Positions 9,702-17,287 of a stretch of 64,000 bases of DNA are shown here, piece by piece. The position numbers were made by a program, and so were the translations under genes. Under the pieces are notes generated by a model, which saw only the letters and a list, made by a program, of their open reading frames with translations, was not told the origin of the DNA and searched no databases. This DNA is from Fulvivirga sediminis (GTDB lineage Bacteria > Bacteroidota > Bacteroidia > Cytophagales > Cyclobacteriaceae): NCBI RefSeq assembly GCF_016757215.1, contig NZ_JAESIY010000013.1:99348-163347 (forward strand), written 5' to 3'. Position 1 is the first letter of the stretch. The number at the start of each line of letters is the position of its first letter.

Positions 9702-9709
9702 TAATTTTG
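9702..9709 (+). promoter_or_regulatory. Possible -7 box for the SAM hydrolase family gene
   Basis: TAATTTTG matches TAnnTTTG on the plus strand, about 113 bases before the start of the gene at 9822. No TTTG lies at the right distance upstream, so it is weak. A perfect 12-bp palindrome TAACAATTGTTA at 9764-9775 would lie in the leader and could be an operator. Confidence 0.35.
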
Positions 9710-9716
9710 CCTTATA

Positions 9717-9747
9717 CAAAAATAGGCAATAACAATTTGCGTTCAAA
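9717..9747 (-). promoter_or_regulatory. Promoter of phoH
   Basis: Read on the minus strand: TTTG (9747-9744), 19 nt, TATTTTTG (9724-9717). This exactly fits the Bacteroidota consensus TTTG-N19/21-TAnnTTTG. It predicts an RNA start near 9710, about 54 bases before the phoH start codon. Confidence 0.75.
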
Positions 9748-9821
9748 ACGGGTAGTTTACTATTAACAATTGTTATAAAAATAAATTTAAACCCTTCACT
9801 ACTAAAATCCTTTATGCTTAT

Positions 9822-10592
9822 ATGGCCATAATCACCTTTTTGTCTGACTTCGGGGAAAGTGATCACTATGTGTCAGCCGTTAAAGCGAAAATATTATCTG
9901 CTAATTCCGGGATCAATATAGTAGACATCAGCCACAAAATTAGTACCTGTGACATTGCTCATGCAGCCTATGTTACAAAAGCAGTATTTCACGATTTCCC
10001 TAAGGGAACTATTCATATTATTGCTGTAAATTCTATTGGCCAGATAGGAGATAAATATATTGCTGCGGAGTTAGATGGTCATTATTTCATTACTACTGAC
10101 AATGGCCTACTTGGACTTATTAGCGACCAGGAACCTCGAGAGCAGGTAGAGCTTACTCTTGAAGATACTACCACTACCTTCCCCGCCAAGCAAGTATTTG
10201 CACCTGCCGCGGCTAAGCTGGCAAGTGGCAGCAAACTGAAGAGCCTCGGTACTCCGCTCTCTAGGATTAAAAGAATGCTAGGCAGACACCTGAAGGCTAA
10301 CAAACGCCAGATTAGTGGTAACATCATCAGGGTTGACCATTATGGTAACCTAATAACCAATATAGACAAGACCACTTTTGATATACTAAGCAAAGATAAA
10401 AAGTTTACAATCCATTTTAGCAGAGAAACTGTTAACAGAGTAAACAATAGCCTGAATCAGGTAGATGCAGGAGATGTGTTCTCAATATTTAATGATCAGG
10501 GATTGCTGGAGATAGGCATCAACCAGGGCATTGCTTCCGAGCTGTTAGGCTTGGAATATGACAGCCCTGTCATTATTAACTTTGAAGAATAA
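9822..10592 (+). CDS. SAM hydrolase / SAM hydroxide adenosyltransferase (DUF62)
   Basis: A 256-residue protein of the duf62 family, which splits S-adenosylmethionine into adenosine and methionine using water or hydroxide. It begins with the family signature FLSDFGESDHYVSAVKAKI (about 5-23), with the nucleoside-binding aspartates, followed by VDISHKIS (about 34-41) and HYFITTDNGLLGLI (about 88-101). The C-terminal domain has DHYGNLITNI (about 168-177), typical of the fold. Proteins of this family in halogen-forming organisms are halogenases, but those carry a longer insertion not seen here. It is followed three bases later by a small monooxygenase-like gene, probably in one transcript. Confidence 0.88.
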   Translation: MAIITFLSDFGESDHYVSAVKAKILSANSGINIVDISHKISTCDIAHAAYVTKAVFHDFPKGTIHIIAVNSIGQIGDKYIAAELDGHYFITTDNGLLGLISDQEPREQVELTLEDTTTTFPAKQVFAPAAAKLASGSKLKSLGTPLSRIKRMLGRHLKANKRQISGNIIRVDHYGNLITNIDKTTFDILSKDKKFTIHFSRETVNRVNNSLNQVDAGDVFSIFNDQGLLEIGINQGIASELLGLEYDSPVIINFEE

Positions 10593-10595
10593 ATC

Positions 10596-10889
10596 ATGTT
10601 GATAAGAATAGTAAGAATGACATTTAAACCAGAAGCAGTAGACACTTTTCTTTCTGTATTTAATGAACATAAAGATCAGATAAGATCCTTCCCGGGATGC
10701 AGCCATCTGGAACTACAACAAGACTACCACCAACCTCATGTATTTGCTACCTATAGTTATTGGGAAGATGATAGTGCTTTAGATAAATACAGGCATTCGG
10801 ATTTATTTAAAGGTGTGTGGGCAAAGACCAAAATTCATTTCAGTGACAAGCCTATAGCTTTCTCTCACAGAAGATTACAAACTCTCTGA
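10596..10889 (+). CDS. ABM-domain protein (putative quinol monooxygenase-like)
   Basis: A 97-residue single-domain protein with the dimeric alpha-beta barrel fold of the antibiotic biosynthesis monooxygenase family: an initial IRIVRMTFKPEAVDTFLSVF strand-helix (3-22), the FPGCSHLELQQD strand (about 32-43), and the YSYWEDDSALDKYRHSDLF segment (about 53-71). Members include small quinone or haem-degrading oxygenases and proteins of unknown role; the substrate is not readable here. It sits directly downstream of the SAM hydrolase family gene and is convergent with the small membrane protein at 10898. Confidence 0.75.
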   Translation: MLIRIVRMTFKPEAVDTFLSVFNEHKDQIRSFPGCSHLELQQDYHQPHVFATYSYWEDDSALDKYRHSDLFKGVWAKTKIHFSDKPIAFSHRRLQTL

Positions 10890-10897
10890 GCAATAAA

Positions 10898-11092
10898 TTA
10901 TTCTCTATTTTCTGGACGATTACTATCTTCCCTGGGAAAGAACTTAATAAAAAGAATAATGCCAATTGTGGATGATATAATGCCAATAAGCACAAGCTCC
11001 ACCGGGCTAAAATGAAAACCCATGATAACTACTGTTCCAACGACAATGATGGAAGCCAGTAAAATCGATATTATACTTAGTGCACCCTTCAC
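10898..11092 (-). CDS. Small two-helix membrane protein
   Basis: A 64-residue protein with two hydrophobic helices (about 5-27 and 32-51) and a charged C-terminal tail (PREDSNRPENRE). The start codon is GTG at 11092. It is not recognised. It lies alone between the ABM gene (convergent) and the tRNA-Leu gene. The composition with clear inner-membrane topology and a basic/acidic tail argues that it is a real gene, but there is no homology evidence here. Confidence 0.5.
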   Translation of the reverse strand: MKGALSIISILLASIIVVGTVVIMGFHFSPVELVLIGIISSTIGIILFIKFFPREDSNRPENRE

Positions 11093-11221
11093 TTTGGTTA
11101 TTAACAGACATCACTAATATTTGTTAAGTAATTTTCACTTAAATATTGGGAAATATAAAATCTTTAAACATCTTTGCATCCCGATTCCGAAAGCCGTTCT
11201 AGAATAGCTTTTACAAAAAAT

Positions 11222-11303
11222 GCCCAGATGGCGGAATTGGTAGACGCGTTGGTCTCAAACACCAATGTCTTCGGACGTGCCGGTTCGACTCCGGCTCTGG
11301 GTA
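11222..11303 (+). tRNA. trnL-CAA: tRNA-Leu (anticodon CAA)
   Basis: A class II tRNA. Acceptor strands GCCCAGA (11222-11228) and TCTGGGT (11296-11302) pair with one G-U; the D arm is GCG...CGC with GG in its loop; the anticodon stem is TTGGT/ACCAA with loop CTCAAAC, giving anticodon CAA, which reads UUG; the long variable arm is TGTCTTCGGACGT; the T arm is GCCGG-TTCGACT-CCGGC. The discriminator is A (11303), as leucine tRNAs need. CCA is not encoded. Confidence 0.97.
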
Positions 11304-11310
11304 CTGAATC

Positions 11311-11342
11311 AGACCTGTTAGTATTTCGCTGACAGGTCTTTT
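11311..11342 (+). terminator. Terminator after tRNA-Leu
   Basis: AGACCTGT (11311-11318) pairs with ACAGGTCT (11332-11339), followed by TTTT. It lies 8 bases after the tRNA end. Confidence 0.8.
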
Positions 11343-11610
11343 CATTTTCAGAAGCATAACCATCAGATAAATAAGGAATTACACAAAAAAGAGAATTCAC
11401 TCTTATGGTTCGATAATGGTCATTTTCAAAGTCAAACGCCACTCCCCCCGGAAACACCATGTTTTGCAAACTTCTTTTAACCTCTAGAGAACCGGTTTAG
11501 GCGTTTTTGAGCGCAGTGGTAATGCGTCCGTTTTAGTTTTTACTATCTTTCAACTTTATTAAAAACAGCACAAATCAAATAACATCATTAAACATAACAC
11601 CTTCGAATTA
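11343..11610. other. Gap between tRNA-Leu and the PepSY-reductase gene
   Basis: No convincing gene. An open frame on the minus strand crossing the tRNA is an artefact of tRNA sequence. Bases 11500-11536 resemble, in inverted orientation, bases 20861-20897 (25 of 37 positions alike by hand alignment), suggesting a degenerate dispersed intergenic repeat. Confidence 0.4.
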
Positions 11611-13812
11611 CTAATAGCAGTCGATTCTTATTTGATTTTTGTTTTGATAATAACTTAAAGGCTTATTGTTTTCGCCCATACTAATTTGCTCCAATCGATT
11701 AGTCACTTCTCTTTGCATAGCTATAGAACCACAGATCATGATCACCCCTTTATTTTTTAGCACCCGAGCTATGAGCTCGGTATCCTGCTCTATGAGATCC
11801 TGCACATATACCCGATCTCCCTCCCTAGAATAAGCAGGCAAAAACCTGGTCAACGAATTATTATCAAGGCATTTTTGAATATTCTCAGCATATAGCTGAT
11901 AAGATTGGGGTGTTCTTGCTCCCCAATACAGGTGAGTTTCTACCTTATTCTTATTCTGAGCCAGCATACCTAAAAAAGGCGCTATACCAGTTCCTGTGCC
12001 TATCATTATAACCGGCTTTCTTTTAGAAGGAAAATGGAAATTTTTGTTCTTCACCAAGCTACCTTGCAAAGTATCTCCTGATGAAAGTTGATTAAGATAA
12101 TTAGAGCAAACCCCTAAATCATGCCTTTTTACACTGAGCAAAATCTGGCCTTCTTCCATAATGGCCATAGAATATAATCGCTCATGCTCATCGGGTGGAT
12201 AAATGCCTATAAGATCTCCTGATTTTACTTTGCCAGAATTCCTTTCCAACTCAATAAGAAAAGTATCATCAATGCTGTCTTCAGCATTGGTTTTGCTCAA
12301 TACCATGAATGATCTTACCTTTTTCGGCTTCAGCTCTACCGGATTTTTAGCGGGCAGCTCTATGGCTAATGAGATTTTATTTCCTAACAACCTGGCCCAC
12401 TGCCTGTATGCCTCCCAAGACCGGTTATTAATTGTATGGATAGCCATCAGCTCACTAGCGTATTCATTTTGACTCAGCATATCATTTACATCAATAGCAT
12501 ATTGACAGTAATCTTCATAAGCAAGCGATCCAAAGCCCACCACAGCATAGCTAAATTCTTGCTCAGGTGGTTGTTCTTCAAATTTCTGCATAAACTTAGT
12601 AGCATTAGCCGGGGCCTCGCCCTTGCCATAAGTAGAAGTGATTATGACTAGTTTTTCCATGCTTGGAAAGCGCTCATAACGGTTCATCTCTGTGATGTAG
12701 CTAGACTCACCATTTTCTAAAAGCTGCTGATGGAGCTGCATAGCAAAAGGAATGGTAGAACCTGTTTCTGATCCTATGAGGATAATATATTTACAATCGT
12801 CTTTCTTAAGATTGTTCTTTATTTTGGCAGCCTTACGCTTAAAAGTAAGCGCAAAACCTGAGTATATAAAAAAGAGTATACTGCAAGAAGATAGCCCTAG
12901 CACTATCGCCCACCACACATTACCACGACCTGTGTGCAACAACAGACTCAGCTCCGAAAGCACAGTAACCATAGGGTAAACGTGCTCTCCTAATACCTCT
13001 CCTGTAAACTGATTTACCAGCACTTCCTTATCTTTTAGCTGCAGCGTATAATAATCTTCTACGTCTGGTGAAAACGGGAACTGAAGACTTCTCACTTCTG
13101 ATAGGGATGTATTTTTGAATATTGGAAACTCATTGGCTTTTAATGCGGGCTCTTCACTTAAATTTTCATAATCAATATCATAGGTAGGTCTGGCCACTTC
13201 TGGCAATAGAGAGAATTTCTCCATAGATAAATAAGTACCTGTAATAGTGATAATGGTAATGGGAATTAGCGCCAGCCTGCCCAAATAAGTATGATAGTAT
13301 TGAAAGAAGTTCTCTTTTATAATTCTGGAAAAGAGTTTTTTGATGCCTTGCTGCCTTTTGAGCACCAAAATAAAACCGGTAATGGCTATTAAAAACAACA
13401 AAAAAGAGGTCAGCCCTATAATAAACCGGCCTGTACTTTTTAGAAACAGAGACCTGTGAAGCGAAGTGGTGAACTCAAAAAAAGGAGATTTCTCCAAAAG
13501 ATCGCCTATTTTTTCGCCTGTAAAAGGATCAATATAAAAATCGCCCATTTCACCTTCATTATCTATTACAGAAGCTGAAACAAAGCCATTGTGATCTACT
13601 TTAAGCTCCAGCACCTCAAGGTAGTCGGCTTTTAAAGTAGTTACTGTTTCGCCCAAGCTTAAGTCGTCAGAATGCGCTATTTTGTAGCCACTAGCTTGCT
13701 CTGAGATAGGCTCAAATGATAGAATAATGCCCGTTATGGAGGCTAAAGCGATAAAAACAAAAGAAGATATAGCCAAAATAAGATGGCTATATCTCCATAC
13801 AGAAATTATCAT
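11611..13812 (-). CDS. PepSY-flavodoxin-ferredoxin reductase fusion
   Basis: A 733-residue membrane-anchored electron-transfer protein with three parts: a PepSY-associated membrane region (1-335; four hydrophobic helices near 10-30, 135-152, 178-198 and 303-325); a flavodoxin domain starting ILIGSETGSTIPFAMQLHQ (about 343); and a reductase module with FAD-binding RLYSMA (about 555) and NADPH-binding MIGTGTGIAPFLGMLA (about 612), ending with MICGSIAMQREVTNRL. Such fusions are known beside TonB iron receptors and are thought to reduce ferric siderophore or haem iron at the inner membrane. Here it ends the ankyrin-DUF2271 operon, 37 bases after the DUF2271 gene. No truncation is seen. Confidence 0.85.
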   Translation of the reverse strand: MIISVWRYSHLILAISSFVFIALASITGIILSFEPISEQASGYKIAHSDDLSLGETVTTLKADYLEVLELKVDHNGFVSASVIDNEGEMGDFYIDPFTGEKIGDLLEKSPFFEFTTSLHRSLFLKSTGRFIIGLTSFLLFLIAITGFILVLKRQQGIKKLFSRIIKENFFQYYHTYLGRLALIPITIITITGTYLSMEKFSLLPEVARPTYDIDYENLSEEPALKANEFPIFKNTSLSEVRSLQFPFSPDVEDYYTLQLKDKEVLVNQFTGEVLGEHVYPMVTVLSELSLLLHTGRGNVWWAIVLGLSSCSILFFIYSGFALTFKRKAAKIKNNLKKDDCKYIILIGSETGSTIPFAMQLHQQLLENGESSYITEMNRYERFPSMEKLVIITSTYGKGEAPANATKFMQKFEEQPPEQEFSYAVVGFGSLAYEDYCQYAIDVNDMLSQNEYASELMAIHTINNRSWEAYRQWARLLGNKISLAIELPAKNPVELKPKKVRSFMVLSKTNAEDSIDDTFLIELERNSGKVKSGDLIGIYPPDEHERLYSMAIMEEGQILLSVKRHDLGVCSNYLNQLSSGDTLQGSLVKNKNFHFPSKRKPVIMIGTGTGIAPFLGMLAQNKNKVETHLYWGARTPQSYQLYAENIQKCLDNNSLTRFLPAYSREGDRVYVQDLIEQDTELIARVLKNKGVIMICGSIAMQREVTNRLEQISMGENNKPLSYYQNKNQIRIDCY

Positions 13813-13849
13813 ATTGATCTGCGAAAGGAATTAATATTGAGTTTTAAGA

Positions 13850-14332
13850 TTAACCTGGAATCATCCTGATGTATCGGATATATCCCTTGCCTTCAAATTT
13901 GCCTTTTACATTTTCAGAAGTTAAAAGTATTTCGGCATCTTGCTCATAATATTTTTGTTCTTCTACTGATGTTTCGAAACGTATTTTATAACCAGTATCC
14001 AGCTTATCGTTATCAATATTCAGTACAAATATTCTTCTTTCTCCTCCGGCTATGCTTGCTCCGCTTGTACCATCTATTTCTTTATTATTTTCAAAAAAAG
14101 GCCACCATGAGGTAAGATCAGGGTACCAACGCTCATCTTTACCCATTACATGCAGCGTTTCTTCATACTCGCCTTCAGGGTTAATTAAAGACACCGCTAT
14201 ATAAGCGGCTTCACCTTCATAATTTACCAGCTGAACCATGCACTTATAAGAGTCTTTAATGGCTACTGATGACCAACTAACCAATGCTAATGTGAACAAT
14301 AGCATAACCAATATCTTTACTGTATTTCTCAT
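13850..14332 (-). CDS. DUF2271 domain secreted protein
   Basis: A 160-residue protein with an N-terminal signal or anchor helix (about 7-25). The DUF2271 pattern is visible: a beta-rich first half with INPEGEYEETLHVMGKDERW (about 50-69) then YPDLTSWWPFF and SGASIAGGERR (about 90-102). This family repeatedly occurs beside PepSY-type reductases, as here, and is presumed periplasmic, but its biochemical role is unknown. It begins 5 bases after the ankyrin gene and precedes the PepSY fusion, so the three form one transcription unit. Confidence 0.8.
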   Translation of the reverse strand: MRNTVKILVMLLFTLALVSWSSVAIKDSYKCMVQLVNYEGEAAYIAVSLINPEGEYEETLHVMGKDERWYPDLTSWWPFFENNKEIDGTSGASIAGGERRIFVLNIDNDKLDTGYKIRFETSVEEQKYYEQDAEILLTSENVKGKFEGKGYIRYIRMIPG

Positions 14333-14337
14333 TCTGT

Positions 14338-15846
14338 TTATTTTAAAAATTCAATATCTGCCTTATTCTCAGCTAAAATCTCATTTTCTGAAGCTAAATC
14401 ATGAACAGTCTCCTCAAAGTCCGTTACTACACTTTTATCTGCGCCATTTTCCACGAGATACTTTAAAATACTAGTATCAGTAGCTTTCATGGCTGCTATT
14501 TGTAAAGGTGTAGTGCCTTCATCATTAGCCTTATTAATATCCACGCCCATAGCTTCTACTTTTTGGATTAATGAAAGATTGTTCTTTTCTACAGCCAAGT
14601 GATATAAAGTGTTACCATTAGCCTGCTCCGCTTTAGGGTTAAACCCTTTCTTTTTAAGGATTTCATACTTCTCAGCAATAGGATCTCCTTTTTGCATAAA
14701 TCCGCCTCTGGTTCTAAAAGAGCTGATTAAGTAATAGCCTACATTGTTACCCGCAACATCTTTCACTTTTACTTTAGCACCCTTATCTATTAAATATTTT
14801 ACAACCTCCGGTGAATTACCTGCTACAGCTTTAGTTAGAGCAGTTTCACCAGCCTTATTAGCTGAATTAATGTCTTTTGATTTCTCCACTAACAACTTCA
14901 CTATAGCTAAATCATTACCTGCAGCAGCATTCATTAGCGGAGTATTTCCTTGAGCATCTTTAGCATTTACATCTACTCCTTTGCTTATGAAATAGTTTAT
15001 CACTTCGGGATCTTTAGATCTTGCCGCCGTTAGATGCAATGGCGTAACTCCCTCTTTAGTAGCAACATTTGGCTGAACGCCTTTTTCTTCCAGGTATTTA
15101 AAAACAGATAGGTCATTAGTTCCTCTTCTGGCACCCTGGCTAGCGGCAATCATTGCATTCGCTCCTTCGTTATTTTTGCCTTTATAATCTACTTCCTTTT
15201 CTATAAGCAGATCCATCATTTTTGTATTTCCTGTTTTAGCTGTGTAAAAGAAAACACCACTTCCATCTTTATCTTTAGTATGCAGATCTAACCCTTTAGA
15301 AGTGAAATAATCTACCATGTTGAAATCTGAAAGGTGAGGCACCAGCAGCAGTAAAGCCGTAGCACCATTATGGTTAGTTTCTGTAACCTTAGAGCCATTT
15401 GCCAGCAGCTGATCATAGATCTCAGGATTAGTTTGCCCGGTGGTGGCAGCAAAAGCCAACACGGTATAACCATGATCATCCTGCATATCAGTTTTCACTC
15501 CTTTGTCTATCAGGTATTTTACTACTTCAAGGTTTCCACCCATAGCCGCCCAGTGCAGGTAATTTCTACCATCATGAGTAGCTTCGTTAATATTGTCAGT
15601 TTTGGTTAATAAAAACTTAATAGTTTCTGTAGGCACCTTGTTAAGTATAGCGAACATGATACCGTTAAACTTAGCTCCATTAAACTCAGCTGGGTCGTTA
15701 CCTCCAGCTATTTTCTGCTTCACCTCTTCTACAGAAGGCTTTGAAGCCCAATAGCTACGATCAAGAAAAACGTTCTTATCCTGAGCACCAGCTATAAAAG
15801 GCAGCATTAGAATGGCTATGAAAAATGTATAAAAATTGATTTTCAT
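14338..15846 (-). CDS. Secreted ankyrin-repeat protein
   Basis: A 502-residue protein with a signal peptide (cleavage near AGAQ, about residue 21) followed by roughly eleven ankyrin repeats from about 65 to 490. Typical repeat cores are visible: DGRNYLHWAAMGGNLEVVKYL (two adjoining parts), GVTPLHLTAA, GNTPLMNAAAGNDLAIVKLL and GTTPLQIAAM. Ankyrin domains bind proteins; the ligand is unknown. It is notable that a periplasmic repeat protein is placed between the receptor/lipoprotein genes and the reductase genes. It is preceded by a 105-base gap with a large hairpin and followed with almost no gap by the DUF2271 gene. Confidence 0.88.
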   Translation of the reverse strand: MKINFYTFFIAILMLPFIAGAQDKNVFLDRSYWASKPSVEEVKQKIAGGNDPAEFNGAKFNGIMFAILNKVPTETIKFLLTKTDNINEATHDGRNYLHWAAMGGNLEVVKYLIDKGVKTDMQDDHGYTVLAFAATTGQTNPEIYDQLLANGSKVTETNHNGATALLLLVPHLSDFNMVDYFTSKGLDLHTKDKDGSGVFFYTAKTGNTKMMDLLIEKEVDYKGKNNEGANAMIAASQGARRGTNDLSVFKYLEEKGVQPNVATKEGVTPLHLTAARSKDPEVINYFISKGVDVNAKDAQGNTPLMNAAAGNDLAIVKLLVEKSKDINSANKAGETALTKAVAGNSPEVVKYLIDKGAKVKVKDVAGNNVGYYLISSFRTRGGFMQKGDPIAEKYEILKKKGFNPKAEQANGNTLYHLAVEKNNLSLIQKVEAMGVDINKANDEGTTPLQIAAMKATDTSILKYLVENGADKSVVTDFEETVHDLASENEILAENKADIEFLK

Positions 15847-15881
15847 GGTTATGTTTTTTCTTTCTAAAACAATAGCAGATA

Positions 15882-15937
15882 AGGTTTACACCTACTAAAG
15901 AGACATTTAACGTCTATTTTAGTGAAGATGTAAACCT
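15882..15937 (-). promoter_or_regulatory. Intercistronic three-tier stem-loop
   Basis: Between the DUF4374 and ankyrin genes three nested inverted repeats build one 56-nt hairpin: AGGTTTACA (15882-15890) with TGTAAACCT (15929-15937), ACTAAA (15894-15899) with TTTAGT (15918-15923), and AGAC (15901-15904) with GTCT (15912-15915). There is no T run on the minus strand, so it is more like an RNA processing, stabilising or attenuating element than a simple terminator. Confidence 0.6.
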
Positions 15938-15951
15938 CACTTAATACATAA

Positions 15952-17250
15952 TTATTTCCTTAAGATACCTACTGAACTTACTCCAGTAGCTTGTACTGTA
16001 ATACCAGCTGTAGCTTTAGCCGTAGCCGGATCAATTACATAAACTACAGGATACTCTGAATCAACTGTTACAGGGAAGTACATTTTACCATCATGCGCCA
16101 TAGGTAAACCAGTAGCATCTATCTGATCATAAGCAGGGAAATCACCACCTATCCAGTTAAAGGTTTGGTCTTCCATTTTTACAATTCCATATTGAGAAGC
16201 AGCTCCTCTGGAAGTAGGCTCCACATCATTATAGATCTCTAAAAAGAAGTAATCTTCAGTAATGTGCCATACTCTTCTGAATTTATATCCATCAGTAAGT
16301 GCTTCTATATTGAAGAAATAATTATCATCAAAATCATTGGCCCCATTGTTAATTCTTAATGCTCCTGCAGGGTGTGTAGTAGTTTCTTCATATGCACCAG
16401 AGAATACATATACATTATTGTCATCATCTTTTGCTATTTGAGAATAATATTGAGATCTGAATCTCCCTGAAGAATAACTCAATCTATCATCATGAAATTT
16501 TTGAACAATATTAAGGTCTTTATCAAAAGCGGCAACCCAGCATTCGTTAGGGTAAACCACTTCTCCTGTGCTACTACCACCCGTAGCATCAGGATCTCTG
16601 GGTGAAGATACGACTGCTCCTGAAAGGAAAGTGCCGTCACCACGATCTACAATACCTGAAAAAGTAGCTTGTTGTCCTTCATGAAAGACATCAAAAGTAG
16701 GAATGCTCTTAGTTTCCATACTCATAGTATTTACATCTATGAAGTTAAACACTGAACCATCTTGTCTCGGATTTCCTTCACCGTCTACTAGAGTGTTTCC
16801 TTCATCATCAACTAAAGTCTGACCACCTACTGAAGTGATGGCATAGTTTTCAAAAAAGCCATACGAAGTAAAGCGAGAAGATATCTGAAACTGCCCAATG
16901 TTAGATAATTCACGTTTGTCATTATAGTTATAACCAAGGCCAATCCCTGGGTCACCTTTTGCATAAACAAGACCTATAGCTACAGAAGGATCATCATTAA
17001 AAATCCAGCTATAACCTGTCATAGCCAGCTCGGTGCCGTTACCTACTATAGAAACCTCGCCAGACTCTAGGTCATCTGCGGTGACAATATATTCTGAATC
17101 TTCACTTGAAGCTGAAATGAAAAAAGTATAATCCTGATCACTGTCTACGGGATCAACAGAATCTGAATCATCATCACTACATCCAAATGATGAGATTAAT
17201 AGAGCCCCCATTAATCCATATGAAAATAGCTTTTTATAAAAGTTAGTCAT
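15952..17250 (-). CDS. DUF4374 lipoprotein of iron uptake cluster
   Basis: A 432-residue exported lipoprotein: the signal sequence ends LLISSFGCSDDDS with the lipobox cysteine near residue 24, followed by an acidic Asp-rich linker. The rest is beta-rich with propeller-like repeated strands, as in the DUF4374 family, whose genes usually follow TonB receptors in Bacteroidota. The family is thought to sit at the cell surface or outer membrane and help acquire iron or cobalamin-like ligands; this is inference from context. It starts 37 bases after the receptor gene stop. Confidence 0.8.
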   Translation of the reverse strand: MTNFYKKLFSYGLMGALLISSFGCSDDDSDSVDPVDSDQDYTFFISASSEDSEYIVTADDLESGEVSIVGNGTELAMTGYSWIFNDDPSVAIGLVYAKGDPGIGLGYNYNDKRELSNIGQFQISSRFTSYGFFENYAITSVGGQTLVDDEGNTLVDGEGNPRQDGSVFNFIDVNTMSMETKSIPTFDVFHEGQQATFSGIVDRGDGTFLSGAVVSSPRDPDATGGSSTGEVVYPNECWVAAFDKDLNIVQKFHDDRLSYSSGRFRSQYYSQIAKDDDNNVYVFSGAYEETTTHPAGALRINNGANDFDDNYFFNIEALTDGYKFRRVWHITEDYFFLEIYNDVEPTSRGAASQYGIVKMEDQTFNWIGGDFPAYDQIDATGLPMAHDGKMYFPVTVDSEYPVVYVIDPATAKATAGITVQATGVSSVGILRK

Positions 17251-17287
17251 TATGATTGATAGTTTATTAATTAATTGATTTCGTTAT

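Noticed and set aside
11164..11469. 101-residue minus-strand frame with RAGVEPARPKT
   Set aside because: It crosses the tRNA-Leu gene; the VEPARP-like residues are the well-known translation of a class II tRNA's 3' half, not a protein.
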